A DNA stretch of 64,000 nucleotides from an uncultured Clostridia bacterium (lineage in GTDB: Bacteria > Bacillota > Clostridia > Christensenellales > Borkfalkiaceae), in assembly GCA_947627065.1 (NCBI GenBank), contig CANQUN010000002.1, positions 1 through 64,000 of the forward strand, written 5' to 3'. Positions 54,439 through 62,457 of this stretch are shown here, piece by piece. The translations under genes were made by a program, and so were the position numbers. Below the pieces are notes generated by a model. It saw only the letters and a program-made list of their open reading frames with translations, did not search any database and was not told the origin of the DNA. How positions within the stretch are numbered: the stretch's first letter is position 1; each line of letters starts with the position of its first letter.

Positions 54439-54972
54439 TCAGAAGTTCGGAGGGGACGATATCCACAGAAACTTCGCCGTCTTTTGTTTGTTGTTTTTTA
54501 TAAAGTGGGGTTTGTCCGCGTCGTAATAAAAACTCTCGCCTTTACGTGCGGTGTACTTGGTTCCGCCGAGGTTGATCTCCACCTCGCCCGCCAGCACAAA
54601 GCCGAATTCTTCACCCTCGTGGGGAATATCTTCGGCCGTGCTCATACCGGGCAAGAGTTCTATCATAATCGGCTCCATGTTGTTCTTCTGCGCGTTGGGC
54701 ACGAGCCATTTCAGGGTGGACTCCTCGCTCACCTTTTCAATGAAATCGTTCTCCCCAAACACAACCTTGCCGTCCACCTCGTCGCTGAAAAAATCCTTCA
54801 GGTCGGTGCCGAGGGCGGACAGTATGTCCACGAGCGTGGCGATCGACGGGCTTGTCAGGTCGTTTTCGAGTTGCGAAATGTAACCCTTTGTCAACTCGCA
54901 CCTGTCGGCAAGTTCCTTTTGGGTAAGCCCGCACACCGTCCTCAGCCGTTTTATCTTACTGCCTAATTCCAT
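54439..54972 (-). CDS. XRE-family regulator with cupin sensor domain (polyamine operon)
   Basis: 177 residues: an N-terminal helix-turn-helix ([20 protein letters not shown] and [17 protein letters not shown], about 10-50) and a C-terminal cupin barrel (about 105-172, [28 protein letters not shown]). This PuuR-like design is common in regulators located first in pot operons, with the cupin probably sensing polyamines. Ribosome site AGGGAGG. A perfect inverted repeat overlaps the likely transcription start (55039-55055), suggesting autoregulation. potA begins 17 bp downstream. Confidence 0.92.
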   Translation of the reverse strand: MELGSKIKRLRTVCGLTQKELADRCELTKGYISQLENDLTSPSIATLVDILSALGTDLKDFFSDEVDGKVVFGENDFIEKVSEESTLKWLVPNAQKNNMEPIMIELLPGMSTAEDIPHEGEEFGFVLAGEVEINLGGTKYTARKGESFYYDADKPHFIKNNKQKTAKFLWISSPPNF

Positions 54973-55038
54973 ATTTCCTCCCTTGATTAGCAGGGTTAAT
55001 CTTTCCGTTTAGCGGCTCCGAATACCGATAAACTCAAA

Positions 55039-55055
55039 GTTTAGAAAGACTAAAC
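55039..55055. promoter_or_regulatory. Probable operator of the pot regulator
   Basis: GTTTAG-AAAGA-CTAAAC, a perfect 6-bp inverted repeat at about +1 to +17 of the minus-strand promoter. Binding there would block transcription of the regulator and the pot genes. Confidence 0.65.
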
Positions 55056-55061
55056 GCATGA

Positions 55062-55091
55062 ATTATATAACAAGCCGTCGCCTCTTGTCAA
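55062..55091 (-). promoter_or_regulatory. Consensus sigma-A promoter of the pot operon
   Basis: On the minus strand TTGACA, an 18-bp spacer and TATAAT; both boxes are perfect. The leader to the regulator start is about 80 nt. Confidence 0.9.
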
Positions 55092-55422
55092 GCGTTTGAA
55101 GGGGATTTTTCTGCAATTTTTGACTATTTCCGCACAATTTTTACGGCTTCCGCTCCGCCCGCATTTCCCGCCGTATAGTCAATATAAATGCGGCCGTAAA
55201 ATATGCGTAAATTTTGCCGTAAAATCCGCGCCAGCGTCGCGGCTTTGCCGTAAAATCCGTGCCCGCGTCCATGCTTTCTGCCCGAATTTTGCCTTGTCCG
55301 TACCTTACCCGCCATAATCCCCGCCAAATTCCGCCGCGCGTTCCGCTTGTCCGTTTCCCCGCCGCTCGCCCAAACGTGCCGCCGCTTTGCCCGTGGGTCG
55401 GTGCGCCGCTTTTGCCAAATGC
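55092..55422. other. Intergenic stretch with GCCGTAAAAT repeats
   Basis: No gene is supported. GCCGTAAAAT occurs three times (about 55184, 55212, 55247), mixed with GCGTAAATTTT and CCGCGCC repeats. There is no terminator. Confidence 0.5.
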
Positions 55423-55451
55423 TTTACAACGGGCGGCGGTTGTGTTATACT
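55423..55451 (+). promoter_or_regulatory. Sigma-A promoter directly abutting rdgB
   Basis: TTTACA (55423-55428), 17-bp spacer, TATACT (55446-55451). The start codon lies only 6 bp after the -10 box, so the transcript should begin at or very near the ATG. Confidence 0.75.
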
Positions 55452-55457
55452 TTTTTC

Positions 55458-56026
55458 ATGAAAAGATTGACAGTTGCAACTTCAAACCCCGGCAAACTCG
55501 CCGAGATCAGGGAGATGCTGGGGACGGACTTTGAAGTCGTCTCCGCAAAACAGGCGGGCTTTACGGGCGATGTCGAGGAGACGGGCGCCACCTTTTACCA
55601 GAACGCAAGGCGCAGGCCGTGCACGACGCCCTCGGCGGGGCGGTGCTCGCCGACGACAGCGGGCTTGAAGTGGCCGCCCTCGGCGGTGCGCCCGGCGTTT
55701 TCAGCGCGAGGTACGCGGGCGTGGGCTGCGGGGACGAAAACAACCGCAAACTCCTCCTCAAAAACCTTGCGGGCGTAACCGACAGGTCGGCGCGTTTCGT
55801 GTGCTGCATGGTGTACATCGACCAAAACGGCAACGTTTCCACCGCCACGGGCACGACCGAGGGCAGGATTCTCGAGCGCGAGGAGGGCGGCAACGGCTTC
55901 GGCTACGACCCGCTGTTTTTCAGTTACGATATCGGCAAGAGTTTCGGCGTCGCCTCCGAGGAGGAAAAGAACGGCGTCAGCCACCGTGCCCGCGCCCTCG
56001 GCGGGATAAGAAAAAAGATATTATGA
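55458..56026 (+). pseudogene. rdgB: XTP/dITP diphosphatase (RdgB/HAM1) with a one-base frameshift
   Basis: RdgB removes non-canonical purine triphosphates. The N-terminal half is in one frame (MKRLTVATSNPGKLAEIREM to FYQNA) and the rest in another (KAQAVHDA, LADDSGLEV, GVFSARYAG, FGYDPLFF, GVSHRARAL). The two join near 55607, where adding one A to GCAAGG would restore about 190 residues of normal RdgB. All catalytic motifs are present, and the stop overlaps the next start (ATGA), so decay would be very recent; a sequencing error or programmed slippage is also possible. Confidence 0.88.
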
Positions 56027-57540
56027 AAAAAACCGTAACCGTCAACATTCCCGCCGAGGAAGGCGAAAAGTGCCTTAAAACAAAGGTTTTCGCCAAACTC
56101 GGCATAAGAGACGACAGGGGATACGACTTCCGCATTGTCAAAAAATCGCTCGACGCACGCGATAAACGCCGCATCGTGTGGGCGTACACGGCCGAGGTGT
56201 CGGACGAGCCGCCCGTTCCTCCCGCGACCCCTCTCAAAGCGGACAGAAAGGGCAAGGTTCTCGTGGTGGGCAGCGGCCCCGCGGGGCTTTTCTGCGCCCT
56301 CACGCTCGCCCGCGGCGGCATGGAAGTAACCCTCATCGAACGCGGCGCCCCCGTCGAGGAGCGCAGCAGGACGGTTTCGGCATTCTTTTCGGGCGGCGCG
56401 CCCGACCCCGATTCCAACGCGCAGTTCGGCGAAGGCGGGGCGGGCACTTTCTCGGACGGAAAACTCAACACTCAGGTCAACAACCCCCTTATTTTGCGTG
56501 TTTTAGGGGACTTTGTGGCCTTTGGCGCACCCGAAGAGATAGCCTATTCTGGCAAACCGCACATCGGCAGCGACCGCCTGCCCGCCGTCGTCAAGGCCAT
56601 CAGAGAGGAGATTAAGCGGCTGGGCGGAAGGGTGTTTTCCCACACCTCGCTCACGGGCGTTAAGATAAGCGGCGGAATTGCCGAGGCCGAGATTTCCGAC
56701 CCCGCACTGTCCGCCGAACGGTGGGACGAGATAGTCCTTGCCCTCGGCCACAGCGCGCGGGATACCTTCGGCGCACTTGAAAAAGGCGGCGTGTTTATGG
56801 AAAGCAAGGCGTTTGCCGTGGGGCTGAGGATAGAACACCCGCAGGAACTCATCGACAGGGCGCAGTACGGCCGTCCCCGCGGCAGCCTTCCGCCCGCCGA
56901 TTACAAACTCGTCAGCCACGCCTCGGACAGGGCGGTTTTCACCTTCTGCATGTGCCCGGGCGGAACCATCGTGCCCGCTGCGAGCGAACGCGGCGGCGTG
57001 GTTACAAACGGAATGAGCGTGTACGCGCGGGACGGAAAGTACGCAAACAGCGCCGTCGTTGCCGAGATTCGCCGTGAGGATTTCGGCGGCGGTCCCCTCG
57101 GCGGAATGTACTTTCAACGAACCCTCGAAGAGGCGGCCTTTCTTGCGGGCGGCGGAAACTACGCGGCGCCCGCGTCCACGGTGGGCGACTTTCTCGCGGG
57201 CAGGGCTTCGGCCGCCGTCTCCTCAACCTACCCGCGCGGGACTGTAACCTTCCCCTTAAAGGAAATCCTCGGCCCGTCCGTCGCCGAGACGATAGCCCAA
57301 GGCATAAGGGACATGGGCAGAAAACTGCGCGGCTTTGACGACCCGTCCGCCGTTCTCGTCGGCGTGGAAAGCCGCACTTCCTCGCCCGTCCGGATAACGC
57401 GCGGGGCGGACTTCGCCTCCCTATCTGCCGCCAATCTTTACCCTGCGGGAGAGGGCGCGGGCTACGCGGGCGGCATAACCAGCGCGGCTGCGGACGGCAT
57501 CCGCATAGCCGAGGCCATAATCCGCAAATACAAGAGATAA
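56023..57540 (+). CDS. FAD-dependent dehydrogenase (COG2509-like)
   Basis: 505 residues: an N-terminal domain of about 75 residues (TVTVNIPAEEGEKCLKTKVF), then the dinucleotide-binding motif VVGSGPAGLFCA (about 85-96) with the acidic residue in LIER, and a long substrate domain with NAQFGEGGAGTFSDGKLNT (about 131-149). The C-terminal FAD motif is AANLYPAGEGAGYAGGI. It matches uncharacterised FAD proteins widespread in Clostridia. The substrate is unknown. It overlaps rdgB by 4 bp. A copy of the dispersed motif begins at its stop codon (57540). Confidence 0.9.
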   Translation: MKKTVTVNIPAEEGEKCLKTKVFAKLGIRDDRGYDFRIVKKSLDARDKRRIVWAYTAEVSDEPPVPPATPLKADRKGKVLVVGSGPAGLFCALTLARGGMEVTLIERGAPVEERSRTVSAFFSGGAPDPDSNAQFGEGGAGTFSDGKLNTQVNNPLILRVLGDFVAFGAPEEIAYSGKPHIGSDRLPAVVKAIREEIKRLGGRVFSHTSLTGVKISGGIAEAEISDPALSAERWDEIVLALGHSARDTFGALEKGGVFMESKAFAVGLRIEHPQELIDRAQYGRPRGSLPPADYKLVSHASDRAVFTFCMCPGGTIVPAASERGGVVTNGMSVYARDGKYANSAVVAEIRREDFGGGPLGGMYFQRTLEEAAFLAGGGNYAAPASTVGDFLAGRASAAVSSTYPRGTVTFPLKEILGPSVAETIAQGIRDMGRKLRGFDDPSAVLVGVESRTSSPVRITRGADFASLSAANLYPAGEGAGYAGGITSAAADGIRIAEAIIRKYKR

Positions 57541-57653
57541 TGTGAGAAAAAGGCCACTTTTGCCCGCTTGTGGGCAAAAATTTACCTAAATCCGTGCCAA
57601 AACTCCGCACAACACCCAAAAACCGCCTAAAACGTGAGAAAAAGGGGACTTTT

Positions 57654-58556
57654 ATGAAAAAAGGCCACATCATCACCAACGCCTTTTACACCAATCCTTC
57701 AATTGAACATCAGGTTTCCCGCCTTACAGAGGAACTTGAAAAACTCGGCGTGTCGGTTTCAAAAAACAAGACCGACGAGATTTTCAGTTATGTGGACGGC
57801 GAAGATTGCGCCTGCCGCCTCGGCGGGGATTTTGCCGTCTACCTCGACAAGGACCCCCACATCTCCGCCATGCTTGAAAAGTGCGGAATGCGCCTGTTCA
57901 ACACGGCGGCCGCCGTCGCCGTGTGCGACGACAAGATGGCCACCCACATCTTCCTATCGGGCCGCGGCGTCCGGATGCCGCGCACGGTCTCGTCTCCGCT
58001 TTCCTATTACGGCGCCGACAGCCAAAATTTCCTGACCCGCGTCGAACGCCTCCTTCCATACCCGATAGTCGTCAAAAAGACCTTCGGTTCCATGGGACAG
58101 GGCGTCTTTCTCGCCGAGGATAGGGCGCAACTTGCCGAGCTCCGCGCGTCGCTCATAGCCGTTCCGCACATCTACCAGCAGTTCATCGGTAGCGGCGGAA
58201 GGGACAAGCGCGTTGCGGTGGTGGGGGGTAAGGCCGTCGCCGCAATGGAACGGGTCAACAGCCTCGACTTCCGCTCCAACCTCGCCCTCGGGGGCACGGC
58301 TTCGCCCGCCGGACTCACCGAGGAGGAACGCGCCCTCGCCGAAAAGGCCGCCGCGGCCATCGGCCTCGACTACTGCGGCGTGGACATAATTTCCGACGGC
58401 ACCCGCCCCTACGTGTGCGAAGTGAACTCCAACGCCTTCTTCCTCGGCATCGAAAAATGCACGGGCGTGCCCGTCGCCGCCCTGTACGCAAAGAGGATAT
58501 ACGACGAGGTTTACGGCAATGCCCGCGGCGGCGTTTCCGCTGCCGTCAAGGAATAA
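57654..58556 (+). CDS. ATP-grasp (RimK-like) ligase
   Basis: 300 residues with ATP-grasp landmarks: IVVKKTFGSMGQGVFL (about 138-153, ATP-binding lysine and Gly-rich loop), QQFIGSGGRDKRVAVVGG and CEVNSNAFF (about 260-268, metal ligands E and N). RimK-like enzymes join amino acids or peptides to carboxylates. The start at 57654 uses AAGGGGA upstream as ribosome site, which is part of a dispersed-motif copy (57633-57653). The substrate cannot be told. It follows the FAD gene after about 110 bp. Confidence 0.88.
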   Translation: MKKGHIITNAFYTNPSIEHQVSRLTEELEKLGVSVSKNKTDEIFSYVDGEDCACRLGGDFAVYLDKDPHISAMLEKCGMRLFNTAAAVAVCDDKMATHIFLSGRGVRMPRTVSSPLSYYGADSQNFLTRVERLLPYPIVVKKTFGSMGQGVFLAEDRAQLAELRASLIAVPHIYQQFIGSGGRDKRVAVVGGKAVAAMERVNSLDFRSNLALGGTASPAGLTEEERALAEKAAAAIGLDYCGVDIISDGTRPYVCEVNSNAFFLGIEKCTGVPVAALYAKRIYDEVYGNARGGVSAAVKE

Positions 58557-58683
58557 ACCACCCGTCCCTCGCCTGTCCGTAAAGCGCACAACCCCCCGTC
58601 AATTATTTGCCCGTAAAGTTCACAAAAACCCGCCTGCCCGCCCGTGGGTAAAAGCCCTTTGAATTTTTCAGGAAAAATAAAAA

Positions 58684-58716
58684 AGTCCCCTGTTTCTCAC
58701 AAAAACAGGGGATTTT
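58684..58716. terminator. Bidirectional terminator built from the dispersed motif
   Basis: AAAGTCCCCTGTTT-CTCAC-AAAAACAGGGGATTTT: the stem CCCCTGTTT pairs with AAACAGGGG and the loop contains CTCAC. It lies between the ATP-grasp gene and the convergent DeoR gene. The rest of 58557-58888 shows no gene. Confidence 0.8.
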
Positions 58717-58888
58717 GTCATTCTTGTCCGCTTTTATGCGGTGCCGCGGAGCGACCCGCGCAAGCCCGCCAAACGAACCCGCTCCGACGCTTCCAAAAGT
58801 CAGTCGTCGGCCCGTCGCAAGCCCGCCGCGCGCCTTCCTTTCACACACGTCGCAAGCCCGCGCCAATTCATCAAACGCCCGCGGTAAA

Positions 58889-59659
58889 TCACACCGATGA
58901 GGCGCACAGTATCTTGCAGCCGCTCTTTTCCACGGCTTGGACGCAAGGTTCGGGGGGCATGACGTCGGTTACGAGGTAGTCGAGGTCGGAAAAGTCGGCC
59001 GTCTTTGCCATGAACGTCTTGCCGAACTTGCTGCCGTCTGCAAGCAGGACCTTCAGTTTGGAATTGCGCAGCATGGTCTGCTTGACTTTGGCCTGTTCGA
59101 GGTTGGCCTCGGTAACGCCGTTTTCGGCATCCACGCCGTTGCAGGATATAAAGGCTATGTCCGTGTGCAGTTTGGAAAGGTACTCCACGGTGTCCGCCCC
59201 GAGTATGGAGTTGGACTGGCTCTGTATCATTCCGCAGGTAACGTAAACGCGTGCGTTTGTCGTTTCGGACAGCAGCAGGGCATTCTTCAGCCCGTTGGTA
59301 ACGATGGAGATAAAACTGAACCGTTTGAGCAGGGGAATTATCTTGCCCACCGTGCTCGACGAATCGAGATAGACCGAGTTGCCCGTTTTGATAAGCCCCG
59401 CCGCAACGTAAGCGATCTCCTTTTTGGCAAGCACGTTTTCCTGTTCCCGCATGAAAATGCTCGTCTCGTCGGACGAACCTTCCAGCACGATCGCCCCGCC
59501 GTGCAGGCGGCGTATCAGCCCCGTCTTTTCCATGGCGCCGAGGTCGCGCCTTACCGTTGCGGGACTGACGAACAGTTCCTTTGACAGGTCGGTAACTGAA
59601 ACCGACTTCCTCTCCTTGATTATGGCAAGTATCTCTTCCTGCCTTTCGGGTGCAAACAT
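58889..59659 (-). CDS. DeoR/GlpR-family sugar-responsive repressor
   Basis: 256 residues: helix-turn-helix in VSVTDLSKELFVSPATVRRDLG (about 19-40) and the DeoR sensor domain with LDSSSTVGKIIPLL (phosphate-binding loop, about 98-111), IVTNGLKNALLL and LLADGSKFGK. Family members bind phosphorylated sugars. Ribosome site GAAGGAGGA. Divergent to the PHP-SDR-RhaB genes, which it probably controls. Its promoter lies 220 bp upstream and heptad direct repeats mark a likely operator. Confidence 0.92.
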   Translation of the reverse strand: MFAPERQEEILAIIKERKSVSVTDLSKELFVSPATVRRDLGAMEKTGLIRRLHGGAIVLEGSSDETSIFMREQENVLAKKEIAYVAAGLIKTGNSVYLDSSSTVGKIIPLLKRFSFISIVTNGLKNALLLSETTNARVYVTCGMIQSQSNSILGADTVEYLSKLHTDIAFISCNGVDAENGVTEANLEQAKVKQTMLRNSKLKVLLADGSKFGKTFMAKTADFSDLDYLVTDVMPPEPCVQAVEKSGCKILCASSV

Positions 59660-59865
59660 TCTTCCTCCTTCGCATCGTCAAAACGTGCATCATCACGCCC
59701 GCCGCAGTCAAAGCGCGGTCATACCATGGCTTAAAACGCGGTTTGCAAAACTCCGCGTAACAAGCGGCAAACGCGCCGCATAAATCGCCCGTGGTAAACG
59801 TGGGTGTTCTGTTAAAAGCCCGCCGCAGACAATTGCCGCACGTTTTCAGACCGTTTGAGCGAACG

Positions 59866-59882
59866 TGATTGATTATGATTGA
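59866..59882. promoter_or_regulatory. Likely DeoR-type operator (direct repeats)
   Basis: TGATTGA-TTA-TGATTGA: two identical heptads 10 bp apart (one helical turn), at the expected transcription start of the minus-strand promoter. Direct heptads are usual for DeoR-family repressors. Confidence 0.6.
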
Positions 59883-59911
59883 ATTATAGCATAAAAATTT
59901 CTTTTTTGCAA
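59883..59911 (-). promoter_or_regulatory. Sigma-A promoter of the DeoR-family gene
   Basis: On the minus strand TTGCAA, 17-bp spacer, TATAAT, directly followed by the heptad repeats. Confidence 0.75.
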
Positions 59912-59926
59912 CTTATTTTTCATCGG

Positions 59927-59955
59927 TATTCATGCGCGCGCGCTTATGTTATACT
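59927..59955 (+). promoter_or_regulatory. Extended -10 promoter of the PHP gene
   Basis: TGT directly precedes TATACT (59950-59955), an extended -10; the -35 (TATTCA, 17 bp away) is poor. The start codon follows 34 bp later. The operator lies 45-60 bp upstream of the -35. Confidence 0.5.
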
Positions 59956-59988
59956 ATAAATAGAAAATTTTGGTTTAAGGAGAGAAAA

Positions 59989-61287
59989 ATGAACGCAGAC
60001 GCAACGACCCGTCGCGAGGAACTCAAAAACAGGCTGAACGCGCCCCGCAAAGAGGAGAGGCTGGCCGCCCTCGACGAACTCATCGCCTTTGAGAGAGAAA
60101 ACGGCCTGCAGCCCGTGCGGCGCGACAACGACAGCAACAACCACATTCACACCATATATTCTTTTTCTCCCTACTCGCCCACGTCGGCGGCCTACCACGC
60201 TTACAGCGCGGGGCTTACTTCGTGCGGAATCATGGACCACGACAGCCTTTCGGGAGCGGCCGAGTTTACAGCCGCCTGCAAAAAACTCGGCATGGGCTAC
60301 ACCTGCGGGGCGGAAGTCAGGGCAAAGTTCAACTCCCGCCATTGGGGCAAGATAAACCACCCCGATCAGGAGGACTGCATATACATGGCGGCGCACGGCG
60401 TGCCCGCCGAAAGTATAGAAGCGTTCAACGCCTACCTTGCGCCCTACCGCGCAAAGCGGCTGGAGCGCGACCGCAAGATGACCGAACTCATCAATTCCAA
60501 ATTCGGCAAGTTCGGCCTTGCGCTGGATTTTGAAAAGGACGTTTACGCCGCGTCCTGCGCAGCCGAGGGCGGCTCGGTAACCGAACGCCACCTCATGAAC
60601 GCCCTCGCCCACAAGTTGGGCAGCCGTTTCGGCCGCACGCCCGCGCTCATCGCTTTCCTTGAAAACGACCTCGGGCTTTCCGTCGGCGACAAGCAGAAGG
60701 GTTACCTTACCGACGCCGCCAACCCGCACTTCTGCTACGACCTTCTCGGCGTGCTCAAGGCGGACACCAAATTCTTTTACATAGACGCCGACGACGAGAT
60801 GCCCGACGTAAACGAATTTGTGGCTGCGGCAACCCGCTTCGGGGCCATACCCGCTTACGCCTACCTCGGCGACGTGGGGGACAGCGTGACGGGAGACAAG
60901 CGCGCGCAGAAGTTTGAGGACGACTTCCTCGACGATTTAATTGCGGAGATAAAAAGGGTAGGCATACGCGCCGTAACCTACATGCCCACCCGCAACACTT
61001 ACGCCCAGCTGGACAGGCTGCGCCGCCTCTGCGCTGAAAACGAACTGTTTGAAATAAGCGGAGAGGACATCAATTCCCCCCGTCAGCTGTTCGAATGCAA
61101 GGCGCTTGCAAACCCGCGTTACAGCAACCTTATAGAAAGCACGTGGGCGCTCATCGGGCACGAACGCGCCTCGGAAGAAGGGCTTGAAAACGGCATGTTC
61201 GGCGCGCGGGCGGACGCGGAATATCCCCGCCTTGCGGACAAGATAACCCATTACGCAGCCATCGGCCGCGCCTCGGTAAAGCGCTGA
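59989..61287 (+). CDS. PHP-domain metal-dependent phosphoesterase
   Basis: 432 residues, with PHP metal motifs NHIHTIYSFSPYS (about 44-56), CGIMDHDSLSGAAEF (about 76-90) and CGAEVRA (about 104-110). PHP domains hydrolyse phosphate esters with a trinuclear metal site. C-terminal FEISGEDINSPRQ (about 359-371) provides further Asp ligands. The start at 59989 has AAGGAGAG upstream. Located between a DeoR repressor and sugar genes, it may act on a sugar phosphate; that is inference, and no close named relative is recognised. Confidence 0.85.
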   Translation: MNADATTRREELKNRLNAPRKEERLAALDELIAFERENGLQPVRRDNDSNNHIHTIYSFSPYSPTSAAYHAYSAGLTSCGIMDHDSLSGAAEFTAACKKLGMGYTCGAEVRAKFNSRHWGKINHPDQEDCIYMAAHGVPAESIEAFNAYLAPYRAKRLERDRKMTELINSKFGKFGLALDFEKDVYAASCAAEGGSVTERHLMNALAHKLGSRFGRTPALIAFLENDLGLSVGDKQKGYLTDAANPHFCYDLLGVLKADTKFFYIDADDEMPDVNEFVAAATRFGAIPAYAYLGDVGDSVTGDKRAQKFEDDFLDDLIAEIKRVGIRAVTYMPTRNTYAQLDRLRRLCAENELFEISGEDINSPRQLFECKALANPRYSNLIESTWALIGHERASEEGLENGMFGARADAEYPRLADKITHYAAIGRASVKR

Positions 61288-61485
61288 ACAAGGGGCAAGG
61301 GAGACGCGGACGTTTACCTAAACGTTTTGAGGTAAACTTACCAAAAACCCCCTGAATCGCACAAAAACGCGGCGTTTCCGGCGGCTCGCCGCCCGCTGAG
61401 GACAAACCCGCACGGCATTGAAATAAACACAAAACACGACACAACCCGCACACGCGGTCAGAAAAAATAAAAGGAGAACATAAAA

Positions 61486-62268
61486 ATGAGCAGTATCGAT
61501 CTTAAAGGAAAAGTAGCGGTAATCACGGGCGCAAGCCAGGGTCTCGGCGAGGCACTCGCCCTCAGGCTGGACAGAGAGGGCTGCAAGGTGGCCGTCTGCG
61601 ACATCAACATCGAAGGAGCGCAGAAGGTGGCTTCCTCCCTCAAGGAAGGTTACGCCCTTCAGGTAGACGTTACCAAGTACGAAACCTGCAAGGCGGCGGC
61701 CGACGCCGTGGTTGCAAAGTGGGGAACGGTGGACATTCTCGTCGCCAACGCCGCAATAGTCAAGAGCGGGGACATCTACAACCTGTCGCCCGAAATGTTC
61801 AAACTCGTTACCGACGTAAACCTCAACGGTTACTTCAACACGGTCAAGGCCTTCGCCCCCATAATGCTCGCCAACAAGAAGGGCAGCATAATCCAGATAA
61901 ACTCCAAGTCGGGCAAGAAGGGTTCTTACAAGAACGGCGCTTACGCATCGAGCAAGTTCGGCGGCGTGGGTCTCACGCAGTCGCTCGCGCTCGAGTTTGC
62001 GGAGGAGGGCGTAAGGGTCAACAGCATCTGCCCGGGCAACCTGCTCAACTCGCCCCTGTGGGTAAACAGCCTGTTCAAGCAGTACGCCGCCAACCAGAAC
62101 ACGACCGAGGAGAAGATTCGCGAAAAGTACATAAACCAGGTCCCCATGAAGCGCAGTTGCGAGTATGAGGATATCGAAAACGTAATGGTGTTCCTCGCCT
62201 CGGACATGTCCTCTTACATGACGGGTCAGGCCATCAACGTAACCGGCGGCCAGCAGATGGAACCGTAA
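61486..62268 (+). CDS. SDR oxidoreductase, sorbitol-6-phosphate 2-dehydrogenase-like
   Basis: 260 residues of classical short-chain dehydrogenase: TGASQGLG (14-21, NAD(P) binding), NAAI, and the catalytic Tyr153/Lys157 in YASSK. The C-terminal half strongly resembles SrlD/GutD (IIQINSKSGKKGS, KFGGVGLTQSLALEFAE, GNLLNSP and INVTGGQQM). It would interconvert a hexitol phosphate and a ketose phosphate, but the precise sugar is unproven; with rhamnulokinase next door another polyol or deoxysugar is possible. Ribosome site AAAGGAG. Confidence 0.85.
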   Translation: MSSIDLKGKVAVITGASQGLGEALALRLDREGCKVAVCDINIEGAQKVASSLKEGYALQVDVTKYETCKAAADAVVAKWGTVDILVANAAIVKSGDIYNLSPEMFKLVTDVNLNGYFNTVKAFAPIMLANKKGSIIQINSKSGKKGSYKNGAYASSKFGGVGLTQSLALEFAEEGVRVNSICPGNLLNSPLWVNSLFKQYAANQNTTEEKIREKYINQVPMKRSCEYEDIENVMVFLASDMSSYMTGQAINVTGGQQMEP

Positions 62269-62457
62269 TCACGGCCACCCGCATCCCCGCAACCCAACGG
62301 GCATAAAACCCCGCCGGGAGGGAATTGACCCCGCACCAAACGGGCATAAAACCCCGCGGCACAACGGGGCAAATCCCGCGCGGGCGGGGCAAAAACCCCG
62401 TAAATCACACAAAAACCAACAAAAAATAAAATTCCGCGAAAGCGCACGGAGTGAAAG

